From: Ignavibacteria bacterium
GTDB taxonomy: Bacteria; Bacteroidota; Ignavibacteria; Kapaibacteriales; UBA961
DNA: 64,000 nt
Assembly (NCBI GenBank): GCA_016720145.1
Contig: JADJXV010000002.1
Span: forward strand, 310,001 to 374,000
Direction of reading: 5' to 3'
Positions 8,397 to 18,302 of the stretch are shown here, piece after piece (the first letter of the stretch is position 1; every line of letters starts with the position of its first letter). The position numbers and the translations under genes are program-made. Below the pieces are notes generated by a model. It saw only the letters and a list, made by a program, of their open reading frames with translations. It did no database searches and had not been told where the DNA came from.

Positions 8397-8798
8397 ATGG
8401 AAAACCAACAATCAACAAAATCTCAGATTGATCTGACAGATATATTCGAAGCTCAGCGTTACCAGATAACTGGCAGTGAACTTGATGCAGTCTTGAAGAC
8501 TTATGGACTAACTCAAAAGGAGTTCGGGGAAGCAATTGGCAAGTCAAGAGTAACTGTGTGCAGAATGATTAACCAAGGCGAGAAAATCAAACTCAGATAT
8601 TCACAGATTTTAGAAAAAGCCGTTGGTAGTCATATTTACACGATGATCATATTACAGCACCGAGAGAAAAAAGCGAAAAGGTTGGAGCAGGCGATAAAAA
8701 GCAGAGGACTACAGATGGAAGCTGAACGCTTGAAGAAGGAGAAAAAGGAAGATGCACGGCTGAAAAAACTGGGAATGACCCAATTACCAAGCAAATAA
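8397..8798 (+). CDS. Helix-turn-helix (XRE/Cro-like) protein with coiled-coil tail
   Basis: This is a 133-residue protein. Residues about 22-65 form a Cro/C1-type helix-turn-helix (LTQKEFGEAIGKSRVTVCRM). Residues from about 83 on form a strongly charged helix rich in Lys, Arg and Glu, probably a dimerising coiled coil or a nucleic-acid-binding tail. It lies 170 bp downstream of the GAACA repeat cluster in the same orientation, so it is a natural candidate to bind that cluster, either as repressor or as replication initiator accessory. That link is inferred from position only. Confidence 0.65.
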   Translation: MENQQSTKSQIDLTDIFEAQRYQITGSELDAVLKTYGLTQKEFGEAIGKSRVTVCRMINQGEKIKLRYSQILEKAVGSHIYTMIILQHREKKAKRLEQAIKSRGLQMEAERLKKEKKEDARLKKLGMTQLPSK

Positions 8799-8934
8799 GG
8801 TGAATAAACATCTAACCTTCTATAAATTAACAAGTAAAACTTCGGCAACTGTATCAATATAGTATCCTTTAAAGTCAATTGATTGCACTTGCGTATAAAA
8901 AATGTTAGTATGTGTACAAATTTGATAAAATATA

Positions 8935-9033
8935 GTGCAGTTGCCGGAATTCTTGGATAAAATCCAACGAATCAATCCACAAAATGAAGCTTCAGTAGTA
9001 AAAAAGGTCTTGAATATTATGGAGAATGTATGA
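8935..9033 (+). CDS. Possible 32-aa leader peptide coupled to the Toprim-like gene
   Basis: A GTG-started frame of 32 codons (beginning MQLPEFLDKIQRINPQNEA) ends with a TGA that overlaps the ATG of the next gene (ATGA at 9030-9033), the same coupling used elsewhere in this module. It has no recognised motif. It may be a real coupling peptide or the end of a decayed gene. The 230-bp gap before 9030 holds nothing else I can support. Confidence 0.3.
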   Translation: MQLPEFLDKIQRINPQNEASVVKKVLNIMENV

Positions 9034-10061
9034 AAACATTAGAATTTAATCGAAATCGAAAGTCTATTCCACAATGTCCATGCGGCCGTAGCAATTCGAA
9101 TGGGAAGTTTGCATCGTTTGAAGGCTATGAAGACAAAGGATATTGCTTCTGTTGTATGAAAACATTTTTACCTGTGGGTAAAATCAAAATGCCTGATATA
9201 TTACCGGTATATGGTACAAAGGAACGGGAAGTGTCTTTTATATCGGAGGAGATAGTAAGGGAATCGATGCAAAACTATACTCGAAATATTTTCTATCATT
9301 GGCTGGTTGAGTTATTCGGTGAGGATACAGCAGAGGAAGTATGCAAGAAATACAAGATAGGCTCTTCGGATCACTGGGAGAAGCGAGGCGCTACAATCTT
9401 TTGGTATTGTGATAGTAAGGGCGCGTATCGTTCAGGTAAAATCATGCTATACAGCACAGATGGACATCGAGTTAAAAAGCCGTACGATCATTGCAATTGG
9501 GTTCATGCAGTTTCCAAGCTGAGCAACTTCCACCTTTCCCAATGCTTTTTCGGTGAGCACTTACTGAGCAAGCCGGAGAATGCAGATAAGCCAGTGGTAT
9601 TAGTGGAATCTGAAAAAACGTCTATCATAGCGAGTATTTATTTCCCGGACGTTATTTGGTTGGCATGTGGCGGTGCATCGGGTCTTACCGAAGCCAAATG
9701 TAGAATCTTGAGAGGAAGGAATGTAGTTCTATACCCTGATTTAGGGAAATTGTCGCTTTGGAGCGACAAAGCGGAGGACCTACGGAAAATATGTGCATCG
9801 GTTAAAGTATCAGATTACTTAGAGAGACATGCGAGTGAGGTAGACCGGCAGGGAGGATTTGATATTGCGGATTATTTGATTCAGTTTCCGGTGGGTGAGG
9901 TGGTGGGGGTAGAAAATGAATCCGAAGAAGTATCAAGGCAAGAACCCATCCGGAGCTGCTCTTCTCAACTTGATCCCAATTTAGGTTTTTATGAATTTCC
10001 TGAATTTGAGTTGCCTGAGAAGTTTAAGGAGTATGAAAGGTTTGTTGGGGTGGAATTGTAA
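9030..10061 (+). CDS. Zinc-finger/Toprim-like protein (DUF6371-type, primase-related)
   Basis: This is a 343-residue protein. A cysteine cluster near the N terminus (C16-x-C18 and C39-x-C41-C42) forms a zinc ribbon like that of CHC2 primases. The middle part carries a Toprim-like core: VVLVESEKTSIIAS (about 191-204) with the expected catalytic-type Glu, the CGGASGL turn, and a VVLYPDLG strand (about 231-238) where the metal-binding Asp sits. This arrangement matches DUF6371 proteins of Bacteroidota mobile elements, probably involved in replication priming. The C-terminal ~60 residues are acidic and not conserved-looking. With the DUF3987 ATPase and the repeat cluster it makes a small replication module. 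The primase role is inferred. Confidence 0.7.
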   Translation: MKTLEFNRNRKSIPQCPCGRSNSNGKFASFEGYEDKGYCFCCMKTFLPVGKIKMPDILPVYGTKEREVSFISEEIVRESMQNYTRNIFYHWLVELFGEDTAEEVCKKYKIGSSDHWEKRGATIFWYCDSKGAYRSGKIMLYSTDGHRVKKPYDHCNWVHAVSKLSNFHLSQCFFGEHLLSKPENADKPVVLVESEKTSIIASIYFPDVIWLACGGASGLTEAKCRILRGRNVVLYPDLGKLSLWSDKAEDLRKICASVKVSDYLERHASEVDRQGGFDIADYLIQFPVGEVVGVENESEEVSRQEPIRSCSSQLDPNLGFYEFPEFELPEKFKEYERFVGVEL

Positions 10062-10530
10062 TTTTTTCGACAAATATTCATAGGATAATATTTCCAATTT
10101 CTAATTTAACAGAGTCTTTAAAATATTACAATACATTTTTCAAAAGTAGATAATTTGATACTTTCTAAAATAGGAATAACTTATTGTTATTTTAAATTTC
10201 GGTTCTAATAAAGTTCTAATAATTCATTAATTATCAGGGTATTATTTGCGTAACGGTCAATCGAATTAATTTCCTAACTTTGTAAAAATGTTATTATGTG
10301 ATTTATATGAACATAAGTTGTATTTGTTACTTGATTCCAGCATGAAATAATCTCATATTATAAACATTGTGATTTAAACAGTTCTAAAATGAGTTTAAAC
10401 TCGAATTTTAAGGTTATAATTAACATGTGTGAAGATATGAGAATTCTCGGAACATACACCTGTTGATTTAATCTTATGTTTTTGTAATTTAATTAATTTT
10501 ATAAAGTTAATAGAATTTCATGGAGTATTT
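10062..10530. other. 469-bp AT-rich intergenic region upstream of the Rhs operon
   Basis: No protein-coding frame or RNA was recognised. The stretch must hold the promoter of the T9SS protein and Rhs genes. One TAACTTTG box at 10275-10282 fits the Bacteroidota -7 consensus, but no -33 element was found at the right distance, so no promoter is called. Confidence 0.35.
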
Positions 10531-11406
10531 ATGATGCAATTTCTAAAAATTTGGAAACATCTAATGATACCGATATTGTTTCTGATATTGGTAACAAGCA
10601 CTTCTGCTCAGACTTCAATTTCATTTATCGGACATCTCAATACTGATGCTTATCCAGATACATTGATTGCGAAACATGAAGGAAACAATGTACATCTACC
10701 GCATTTAATCAGATGGGGTCAGCTATCTAAGAATTTAGGCAGACGTACCACAGTTTATATATATCCATCGAATTGGAAAGAATTTCAAGGTTCATTTTTT
10801 GTCGATCACATCAATATTGATACAATAGCTGATATCGTTTTTATTCTGAGAGGGAAACTTCAAGTTAATGAATCTCTTCAAGATACATCACTATTCCTTA
10901 CAATCCTTGGTGGAGAACCAATTGTAAAGGATACTGTACTTAGCATTGATAAACTCCAATTCAGTGAAGCGACACTTTCCCAAAATGTAGAGATGAAGAA
11001 AGGGATAATGCTAATTGATGAAGCAAATCGAACTTTTTCCGGTGGCAAAAGCTATAAAATTGCCAAAATAAATACAGCAAAACTAGAAATAAAAAATACT
11101 GATAATAGAATAATGGATCAGCCTACTCTAAGTGCTTCCACACCCAAAGTTACTATATACCCAAACCCAGGTCAAGCTACGATTACAGCACAGTTTACCG
11201 GAATAGCAGTTGGTGAGTATTCACTTGATTTAATGGATGTTGTAGGTATCGATATTCATAAATATCCATTTGAAGTTACCGCCAAAGGAGCAAATACGTA
11301 TTCGTTACAACTGGATGTTACTCTCTTCCCAACTGGAGTATATGTTTTACGTCTCTTCAATAATAGCAAGCATATAATATCATCACAATTTATAATTAAC
11401 CACTAA
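10531..11406 (+). CDS. Secreted protein with T9SS type A C-terminal sorting domain
   Basis: The 291-residue protein has a signal peptide (about residues 1-26, hydrophobic core IPILFLILVTS, cleavage after AQ) and a C-terminal sorting domain from about residue 205: TIYPNPGQATITAQF, then GxYxLxLxDVxG, and a final YVLRLF strand. That domain directs export across the outer membrane through the type IX system. The middle part is not recognised; it begins GHLNTDAYPDTLIAKHE, like the DGxxDLV turns of surface repeat proteins. The Rhs gene starts 17 bp after its stop, so they form an operon. The Rhs protein itself has no sorting domain, so this protein could help display it. Alternative start: ATG at 10534. 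Confidence 0.8.
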   Translation: MMQFLKIWKHLMIPILFLILVTSTSAQTSISFIGHLNTDAYPDTLIAKHEGNNVHLPHLIRWGQLSKNLGRRTTVYIYPSNWKEFQGSFFVDHINIDTIADIVFILRGKLQVNESLQDTSLFLTILGGEPIVKDTVLSIDKLQFSEATLSQNVEMKKGIMLIDEANRTFSGGKSYKIAKINTAKLEIKNTDNRIMDQPTLSASTPKVTIYPNPGQATITAQFTGIAVGEYSLDLMDVVGIDIHKYPFEVTAKGANTYSLQLDVTLFPTGVYVLRLFNNSKHIISSQFIINH

Positions 11407-11422
11407 TTAGGGAGATAAAATT

Positions 11423-14400
11423 ATGAATTATACTAATACTAACTATATTGATATCAGACAATTAGGCAAATTATCCTTTCTCGTTTTATTTGTGTTTATG
11501 TTCTCATTCCCTTCCGCTCAAGCCCAAGATGAAGAAACGAATGCAAATGAATTAGAACTTGTTTCAAAAGTATCTGGCAGTGGTAGCGGCGGTGGGTTGA
11601 ATGTTTCTAACTATAATGGTAATGTAGCATATACCTATCCAATATCCCAACAAACCGTAGGCGGTTATCCACTTTCAGTTACATTAGATTATTCTTCTTC
11701 AGTAAGTCATAATCATTTTTTTAATTTCAGAAATAGCTCAACATATAGTAATCCCTATCAGTGGTGGACATTCAACAAAGTGGCACCGGCTTGGTTACTC
11801 TCGGTGAATGGTTTTGTAGTTCAATCATTATCTGCCCCGAACCAATTTAATAATGTGATACCATTACCTTACTCTGATATGCAAGGTCATGCAAAGTGGC
11901 TAATTGAAGGGTATGATTATTGTAACCGTCTGCATTTATTAACCACTGGTAAACAAGATGTGATAAAAATCCTTCGAAGTGATGGCGGACTCTTGGAATT
12001 ACGGAATCCATATCTTCCCAATACAGCACCATACGGTAACGACAGTCTAAAATGTACAGGAAGATATTATTCAAATTCTGTGAATGACAAAAGTTACGGT
12101 TACGTTCATTTTGATTCCACGAATTGGCCAAGTTATCTTAAAATATATGCACCTCAACAAATGACGGATCGCTATAAATTTATACCCCGTATATTACATT
12201 ATTATCAAGGTGATGGTCTTGAGTATATTTTCCGTGAACATACAGCTCCATACGGTAATTGGGATCCAGCATTAGGTGGTTTTTATCCCGGTTGTGCAGC
12301 TCCAACTATTTTTTATTTAGAAGAAATTCGGAGTGGCGAACAAACGCTTACTACATTCAAGTATAACCGTCATTATCCAACGGAAACCAATATAGATACA
12401 ACAGTCGGCAGAGCAATGATATCTGAATTTCAAGGGCATCGAATATCATTAAATAATGTATACATGACTATTGAAGCATTAGGACACACTTATAAAGTTA
12501 GATATAAATCCACGAATTCTGGAGATCCATTTGGTTCAATTCGTATTGATTCTACTTTGCTTTCTGTAGGTATTATACGAGATATTGGCAGTAAATATGG
12601 GGATAAACAAAAAGGAGGATCTGGAGATAAATCACCAATAAGTAAAAACATTCGAGAGAGCTCATCAGGTTTTGTTACCGAGATATTAGACCCTCTAGAT
12701 CGCAGTACTAAATTTGAGTATAAAATTCGCTCTAAAAGGTATGAGGATAAATACACGGTGAAAGTGGGAACATTAACAAAAATTAAAGATGCATCTGGAT
12801 ATACAACTATAGACTATCATAATCCAAATCTTACTTGGCCGGGACTTATAGAGATTGACAGTATGCAAACATATGTAAGAACAAAATTAGAGTATGATTT
12901 TAATAATATTGCCGGAAAAGTCAAAACATACAATAATAACAACACGTTACTATCAAGCAGCACCTATTTATTTGATAATAATCCTTCAGGGTATAATCGA
13001 AAATCTAAAGTAATCAATGAGGATCCAATTGCAGTATTAAAAGATACAACTGAGTATTATTATTCCTATGAAGCAGTAACGCCATATATAATCTTAGAAG
13101 ATTCAGTGCAAGAGGTTCTTTCATGGACACCATTGGAGAAAAAGATTCATTACTCTCATAGCGGAGTAACGACAACCTTCAATCTATATGGAGGTGCAAG
13201 TGTTACAGGAACTCGATTTTTATATGTACCCATTGAATCTAAAACTTTATTTGAGTCTGCAACTTCGAGTAGTTCAATCATTCATAAATTATCGCATAAA
13301 AAATTTGAATATCAATTTACAACTCTTCATGACTTTGGTGTCGATTCTACATTTGGTGCATTGATGGCGCGAAATGTTGCGAAACAGAAGGATATAATAT
13401 TTTATCCCTATGCCGCCAGTTTACCAATCGACACCCTATATACAACCACAACAGAATATATTCACTTGCCATTGGCAACAAGTACAATAAGCCGAACTGA
13501 TTCTATTTGGGATTATAAACGAAGCTGGTTCTTGACTGATAGTTTACGTGCGATTGGAATTGATACAACTGTTCTTGCATTTCAAACAAATACAATTTCA
13601 AGTGCTTCAGTCATTGCTCCTCCTATTTGGGAATTAATGGCAAAGTCATTTGTTATAAAATCCGGCGATACCCTTTCAGGGGCTATGAACGGCTATCAAA
13701 CAACTCTTTCCACAACAGCACCAAGAGGTTCCTTACTTTCGGATACCCTTCGAGGCGGGAATGGAGTGATACAAAAAGGCGATGAGATAACGTACAAAGG
13801 TGGTTGGTATAGAAATACTCCCGTAGCTTCAATAAATATCAATGGCAGTAAAACAGAATCATTATTCGATTATACAGTTGCTCCACTCGGTACTCTGGTA
13901 ACAACGAGCGCTCAAAGACTTTCCAGTAAACTGTTTAATCTTCGAAATGAACTTGAAGCACCGCTTGGGGGACGAAATATAGTTAGAAAACCTTTAAATG
14001 CTTTAGGTTCAATTACTTCCGATACATTGCTTGGCTATACCGAGTATGGGTACTATGGTAATACCATAAGTTCAATAGATGCGAACGGGTATTATTCAGC
14101 AAGTGATTATGATGATGGCGGTAGAGCGAGAATGTCGTGGCAGGCGTTTGATTTCCCGCCTTTTTGGAGTAGAAATTCAGATCGGATACGTTTATATGAC
14201 ACGCGGACACTTTCCTTTTTTCGCCATGATACACTTTACTTAGCAGATACTTCTTATGGTTTTAGTTCTTGGACTGAGAGTTCAAATGAAGCAATGCGAC
14301 TTTATTGTAATTTTCACGAATATATATTCCTATATTGGCCGGATACCAATATGGTAAGTGAAGTAGGTATATCTAATTTAGATGTTGGAAAAATCATTTA

Positions 14401-17400
14401 TCATGCCAATACCGGCGATCGTCTACACAGCGCAGAGGAGGTCACAGGTGTCACTCTCTCAATGTATATTTCCGTGCTAAAGTTAAAACATCAAACTTGG
14501 TTAGAAGATAATCAGTCGGTCCGTTTATCAATTCCAAGATTGGGTTTTTCAGAAACATATATCTTTGGCAGCTATGACAGTCTATTTGCAACACAACTAA
14601 GCGGTCTGTCTGCATTTAACGTGACCCTGCCATCTGATGTTGTGGATTCACTCGTAGCTATGGTAAATGGAGATACTATATCCATCTTAATTGAGGCATT
14701 AGATGGCAATAAAGAATTTGAAATTCTTGCACTCTCCGATGATTTGGCTCCTGCTTTTGTCGTGAGCGGTTCGACAAGTTCTCCTAAAGAAGCTGACTTT
14801 TCATCTGAAACGATTTACAATGATTCAACTCTTTCCAAAACAACGTTAGCAAAGATAGACGATACTTATCGCACATCGAATACGGATTTTGAACTTTCTA
14901 TTGCTCCGAAATTTGGTCGATACGTAGGTGGGATTTCAGAATATGACAAAGAACATCATGCTCAGCAGACTATCGGAATTGTAGGCAATCCGTTTTCACC
15001 GACCAGGCTTGATACGACGAAATCAACAATGACAGGCACGGGGATTCCTTTGATAAATTCAGACCCGGAGGGTCGTTCCACTAAGATAGGTTATAATTTT
15101 GCTCACAACATCGATACTTTATTCTTTCCTGACCTTTCTAGAAGTATAACAACCCGCGAGTCAGGTTATCCCCCTGATTTAGGTGTTTATGGTCAGGAGT
15201 TTTATTCTTTTTGTAGTGCACAATATACAGAAAGTACTTTAGGAATAACAACAGCAAAGTATAATGATGCTTTCGGTAGATTACGGAAAACAGTTGCAGA
15301 TAAAAATGGACTGAGCTTGACTGTAAAGTATGAATATGACCTAATGGGAAATATCAGCTCAGTTATATCTCCAAAGGGAGATACAACTTCGTACTGGTAT
15401 GACAATTGGGGACATGTCAGATCTGTTTATCAACCGGATATTGGTACTATATCTTATGCGTATGATAAAAAAGGTAACATACGATATTCTCAGAATGAAC
15501 GCCAGGCAGAAGAAAACAAAATTTCATTTATTCAGTATGATGACCTTGACAGAATAACTCTCAAGGGTGAAGCTAAACTTTCATCTGATGCACTTACACC
15601 TTTGCAGAGCTACTCATCTTCATATCCAATCCCTGCTCCATCCGTTCGACTCACTGATTGTTTAGATGCTGGAGTACTTCACATATCGACTGGAACACCT
15701 CCTCCTGTTACCGTTAATACTTCACTCTATAAAGTACCAGACAACTATCCTGCAACGTTGACCATTAACTCAGATACCACACCATGTTTACCATCTCCTG
15801 GATCGCATTTATCTTATGAAATAGGACCAATTCAATCACCCTATTTAAAACGCAGTGCGCAATATTGGGTGCCGGTTACTACCCCAACTTGTAATTGGAG
15901 CACATTTGAAAGTGTAAGTATATATCCTGAGAACGTGTTGCAAGTAACCGCGTATGATAAGCTTCCACAACACCTTGGTGCAGTTTGGTCGGGCTTTCCT
16001 GCAAATAATTTATGGGATTCTCTCGCTCCCACAGGTGTTGTACGCCACTTACTTGGAAGAACTTCAGCATCTGCATATCGTCAAAATAACGGACAACCAT
16101 TTCACTATCTAGTATATTCATATGATGAAAGGGGGCGTGTAGAGGCAGTTTTGCGATTTACAGAAAATCTTGGATTTGAAGCTGTTTATTACACGTACAA
16201 TAGTGCCAATTTACCTATTAGAATACGCACAGCTGACCCTTTCAATCAACATGTAATTTGGTACTCTTATGATATGAATGGACGAATGGATACGGTGTAT
16301 TCATCTCTCTCTGAGGGGAAGGGAGTCGGATGGATTAATGCTAAACGTCCGAGCTTTACCCCTACAAAGCCAAGTGATCCAGATGCATGGTATTCATACG
16401 CTCGACGCGGCTACGCTGATACAATTCATTATGCAACTACTGGAGGTGTTGCCAAAATTGTCAAACATTTGGATATACTGGGACGACTTGATACGTTAAT
16501 TTCTACAGTTGATTCCACAAATGTATTTACCCAAAATTTCACATATACTGCAGATGGAGATGTACGAAGACGTGATGATAATGGTATCGAATCCTACTAT
16601 TGGCATGATCCGGTCCATAGATTAGTTAGAGAAGTTACAGGAAGTGATACAGTTGACTATCGTTTAGACCAGGTAGGTAATCGTACTTGCCGCGTAACTC
16701 CAATTGGTTTATTAGATACACTTTTCTATACCGGTAATCAGCTTACAGAGCATCGTAGAGCCAGTGACACTACACTGTACTCTCGTGATAGTGAGGGAGC
16801 CGTTACCGGCATGACAACCAATACACAAGGTGAGGTCTTTGTCCAGAAAGAAACTCTCGGCTATGATGCGTCAGGGCTTAACACTCGATATGTAGTAAAA
16901 GAAAATGCTGTGGTAGGGTCGTGCTTACCGAGGCCAATGACGTTAGCACAGGATTCGGTGAAAGACTGGCGGTATCGTCACGGGACGGCAGGACTTCGTG
17001 AGCAGCGCCGTTTGTATTATTCTCCATTCGGTGACAGTTGCTTCTGTAACCATGAGTGGACGTATTATTTGCGAGGCGCAAATCAGGAAGTGCGAACAGT
17101 ATGGAGCGGCAGGCAAACAGCCGACCCCGATACATGCGGTAACAGTGACAGACGAGTCGTGTATTATCCAGTGGAATATATGGGTGCGGGCGGCGGCTAT
17201 TACACGCGTGATTGGGATGGAACTTGGCGGAAGGAATTTAGAATAACAGATAATGGGGGTTCTATTCGTGCAATTGTTCGTGGAAGCGGTAATACAAATT
17301 TCAATTACAGCCCTTTTGGTACAGCGGACGGTCCTACAGAGAGGTGGTCTTTTATAGGTCAAGAAAAAGACATTGAAACTGTTGGTTTAAATGAGTTTGG

Positions 17401-18274
17401 CTACCGGAAGTATAATGCTCAGACTGGACAGTTTTTACGTCCAGACCCATTATGGGCATCCTTTCCCGACCAAAGTCCGTTTCAATATGCGTATAATTCT
17501 CCGCTTAGCTGGAAAGACCCGAATGGGTTAACTAATACAGGTATAGCCGGAGTCACGGAAAAGCCAAGACCCCCCACATGGGATGCAGAACGATATGATG
17601 ATTATCAAAACGAAAAAAAGGGGCGAACACGGGGTGGTGGTGGTGCTTGGACTATAAAAAATAAATGGGGTTATGACTATATTCAGAAATTTAGATCCTT
17701 TTCATCAAATCAGGCTAGGGAATATGAAGAACAAGGACTCGTGACAACTTGTGAAGATTTTGCAATTCGCATACTCGTTGACTTCGCATCTGCGAACAAT
17801 TTACCCCTTCAGATTACAAACGGAGTCGGAACTTTTGACGCTTCATCAGATGATTTTAATACAGTGAATGAGTATCTTGATAAAGTATTAACTACCACAG
17901 GAGCGCCTGACTTACAATTGATACAAAATACTGTGGCTACTAATTTAAGTGATGCTGAGTCAGGAGATTTAATCTTGGTGCGTCGTGAAAATAATGTAGC
18001 TAAACATATACAAATGGTGATCTTTAATAATGATCTAGGCGTAGGTATAATACAAGGAACATCAAATTTTTTAAATAGAATACCAGGTGCCAGTGCTGTT
18101 TTGGGTGCTGGAAACCCAAAGTCTATGTTTTATACCGGTAAGCGAGTTGAGCAAGGAATTATGGATAGAATGGGAAATTACAGCAATTTGTCTAACGGTA
18201 ACTTTGACCACAACTTTCCTGCTCTACGAAATATTGAAGTTAGAGAATGGAATTTTTTCATGTGGAATAAATAG
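11423..18274 (+). CDS. Rhs/YD-repeat polymorphic toxin with NlpC/P60-like C-terminal tip
   Basis: The 2283-residue protein has a signal peptide (about 1-35, ending SAQAQ) and a long shell with YD repeats such as YDDLDRITLKGEAKL and YDxxGRVEAV. The Rhs core ends near residue 2035 with the hallmark GQEKDIETVGLNEFGYRKYN, GQFLRPDPLW, and DPNGL. The 250 residues after DPNGL are the variable tip. In it, C2110 (TTCEDFA), a GDLILV strand and H2195 (KHIQMVIF) follow the Cys...GD...His order of NlpC/P60 papain-like peptidases, many of which cut cell-wall peptides. Rhs shells of this family enclose and release such tips into competitors. It follows a T9SS protein gene by 17 bp, and a small membrane-protein gene follows. 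A shaving-brush of Ser/Gly (SGSGSGGG) sits after the signal. Toxin activity is inferred. Confidence 0.85.
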   Translation: MNYTNTNYIDIRQLGKLSFLVLFVFMFSFPSAQAQDEETNANELELVSKVSGSGSGGGLNVSNYNGNVAYTYPISQQTVGGYPLSVTLDYSSSVSHNHFFNFRNSSTYSNPYQWWTFNKVAPAWLLSVNGFVVQSLSAPNQFNNVIPLPYSDMQGHAKWLIEGYDYCNRLHLLTTGKQDVIKILRSDGGLLELRNPYLPNTAPYGNDSLKCTGRYYSNSVNDKSYGYVHFDSTNWPSYLKIYAPQQMTDRYKFIPRILHYYQGDGLEYIFREHTAPYGNWDPALGGFYPGCAAPTIFYLEEIRSGEQTLTTFKYNRHYPTETNIDTTVGRAMISEFQGHRISLNNVYMTIEALGHTYKVRYKSTNSGDPFGSIRIDSTLLSVGIIRDIGSKYGDKQKGGSGDKSPISKNIRESSSGFVTEILDPLDRSTKFEYKIRSKRYEDKYTVKVGTLTKIKDASGYTTIDYHNPNLTWPGLIEIDSMQTYVRTKLEYDFNNIAGKVKTYNNNNTLLSSSTYLFDNNPSGYNRKSKVINEDPIAVLKDTTEYYYSYEAVTPYIILEDSVQEVLSWTPLEKKIHYSHSGVTTTFNLYGGASVTGTRFLYVPIESKTLFESATSSSSIIHKLSHKKFEYQFTTLHDFGVDSTFGALMARNVAKQKDIIFYPYAASLPIDTLYTTTTEYIHLPLATSTISRTDSIWDYKRSWFLTDSLRAIGIDTTVLAFQTNTISSASVIAPPIWELMAKSFVIKSGDTLSGAMNGYQTTLSTTAPRGSLLSDTLRGGNGVIQKGDEITYKGGWYRNTPVASININGSKTESLFDYTVAPLGTLVTTSAQRLSSKLFNLRNELEAPLGGRNIVRKPLNALGSITSDTLLGYTEYGYYGNTISSIDANGYYSASDYDDGGRARMSWQAFDFPPFWSRNSDRIRLYDTRTLSFFRHDTLYLADTSYGFSSWTESSNEAMRLYCNFHEYIFLYWPDTNMVSEVGISNLDVGKIIYHANTGDRLHSAEEVTGVTLSMYISVLKLKHQTWLEDNQSVRLSIPRLGFSETYIFGSYDSLFATQLSGLSAFNVTLPSDVVDSLVAMVNGDTISILIEALDGNKEFEILALSDDLAPAFVVSGSTSSPKEADFSSETIYNDSTLSKTTLAKIDDTYRTSNTDFELSIAPKFGRYVGGISEYDKEHHAQQTIGIVGNPFSPTRLDTTKSTMTGTGIPLINSDPEGRSTKIGYNFAHNIDTLFFPDLSRSITTRESGYPPDLGVYGQEFYSFCSAQYTESTLGITTAKYNDAFGRLRKTVADKNGLSLTVKYEYDLMGNISSVISPKGDTTSYWYDNWGHVRSVYQPDIGTISYAYDKKGNIRYSQNERQAEENKISFIQYDDLDRITLKGEAKLSSDALTPLQSYSSSYPIPAPSVRLTDCLDAGVLHISTGTPPPVTVNTSLYKVPDNYPATLTINSDTTPCLPSPGSHLSYEIGPIQSPYLKRSAQYWVPVTTPTCNWSTFESVSIYPENVLQVTAYDKLPQHLGAVWSGFPANNLWDSLAPTGVVRHLLGRTSASAYRQNNGQPFHYLVYSYDERGRVEAVLRFTENLGFEAVYYTYNSANLPIRIRTADPFNQHVIWYSYDMNGRMDTVYSSLSEGKGVGWINAKRPSFTPTKPSDPDAWYSYARRGYADTIHYATTGGVAKIVKHLDILGRLDTLISTVDSTNVFTQNFTYTADGDVRRRDDNGIESYYWHDPVHRLVREVTGSDTVDYRLDQVGNRTCRVTPIGLLDTLFYTGNQLTEHRRASDTTLYSRDSEGAVTGMTTNTQGEVFVQKETLGYDASGLNTRYVVKENAVVGSCLPRPMTLAQDSVKDWRYRHGTAGLREQRRLYYSPFGDSCFCNHEWTYYLRGANQEVRTVWSGRQTADPDTCGNSDRRVVYYPVEYMGAGGGYYTRDWDGTWRKEFRITDNGGSIRAIVRGSGNTNFNYSPFGTADGPTERWSFIGQEKDIETVGLNEFGYRKYNAQTGQFLRPDPLWASFPDQSPFQYAYNSPLSWKDPNGLTNTGIAGVTEKPRPPTWDAERYDDYQNEKKGRTRGGGGAWTIKNKWGYDYIQKFRSFSSNQAREYEEQGLVTTCEDFAIRILVDFASANNLPLQITNGVGTFDASSDDFNTVNEYLDKVLTTTGAPDLQLIQNTVATNLSDAESGDLILVRRENNVAKHIQMVIFNNDLGVGIIQGTSNFLNRIPGASAVLGAGNPKSMFYTGKRVEQGIMDRMGNYSNLSNGNFDHNFPALRNIEVREWNFFMWNK

Positions 18275-18302
18275 CATAAAGCTTTTTATAGGGCAGCTCA
18301 AA

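Noticed and set aside
16878..17362. Minus-strand proteins inside the Rhs gene
   Set aside because: Overlapping frames opposite a well-supported coding region with clear YD repeats.
18087..18302. Upstream extension of the candidate immunity gene
   Set aside because: It lies inside the Rhs tip in another frame; the ATG at 18303 is the first outside the Rhs gene.
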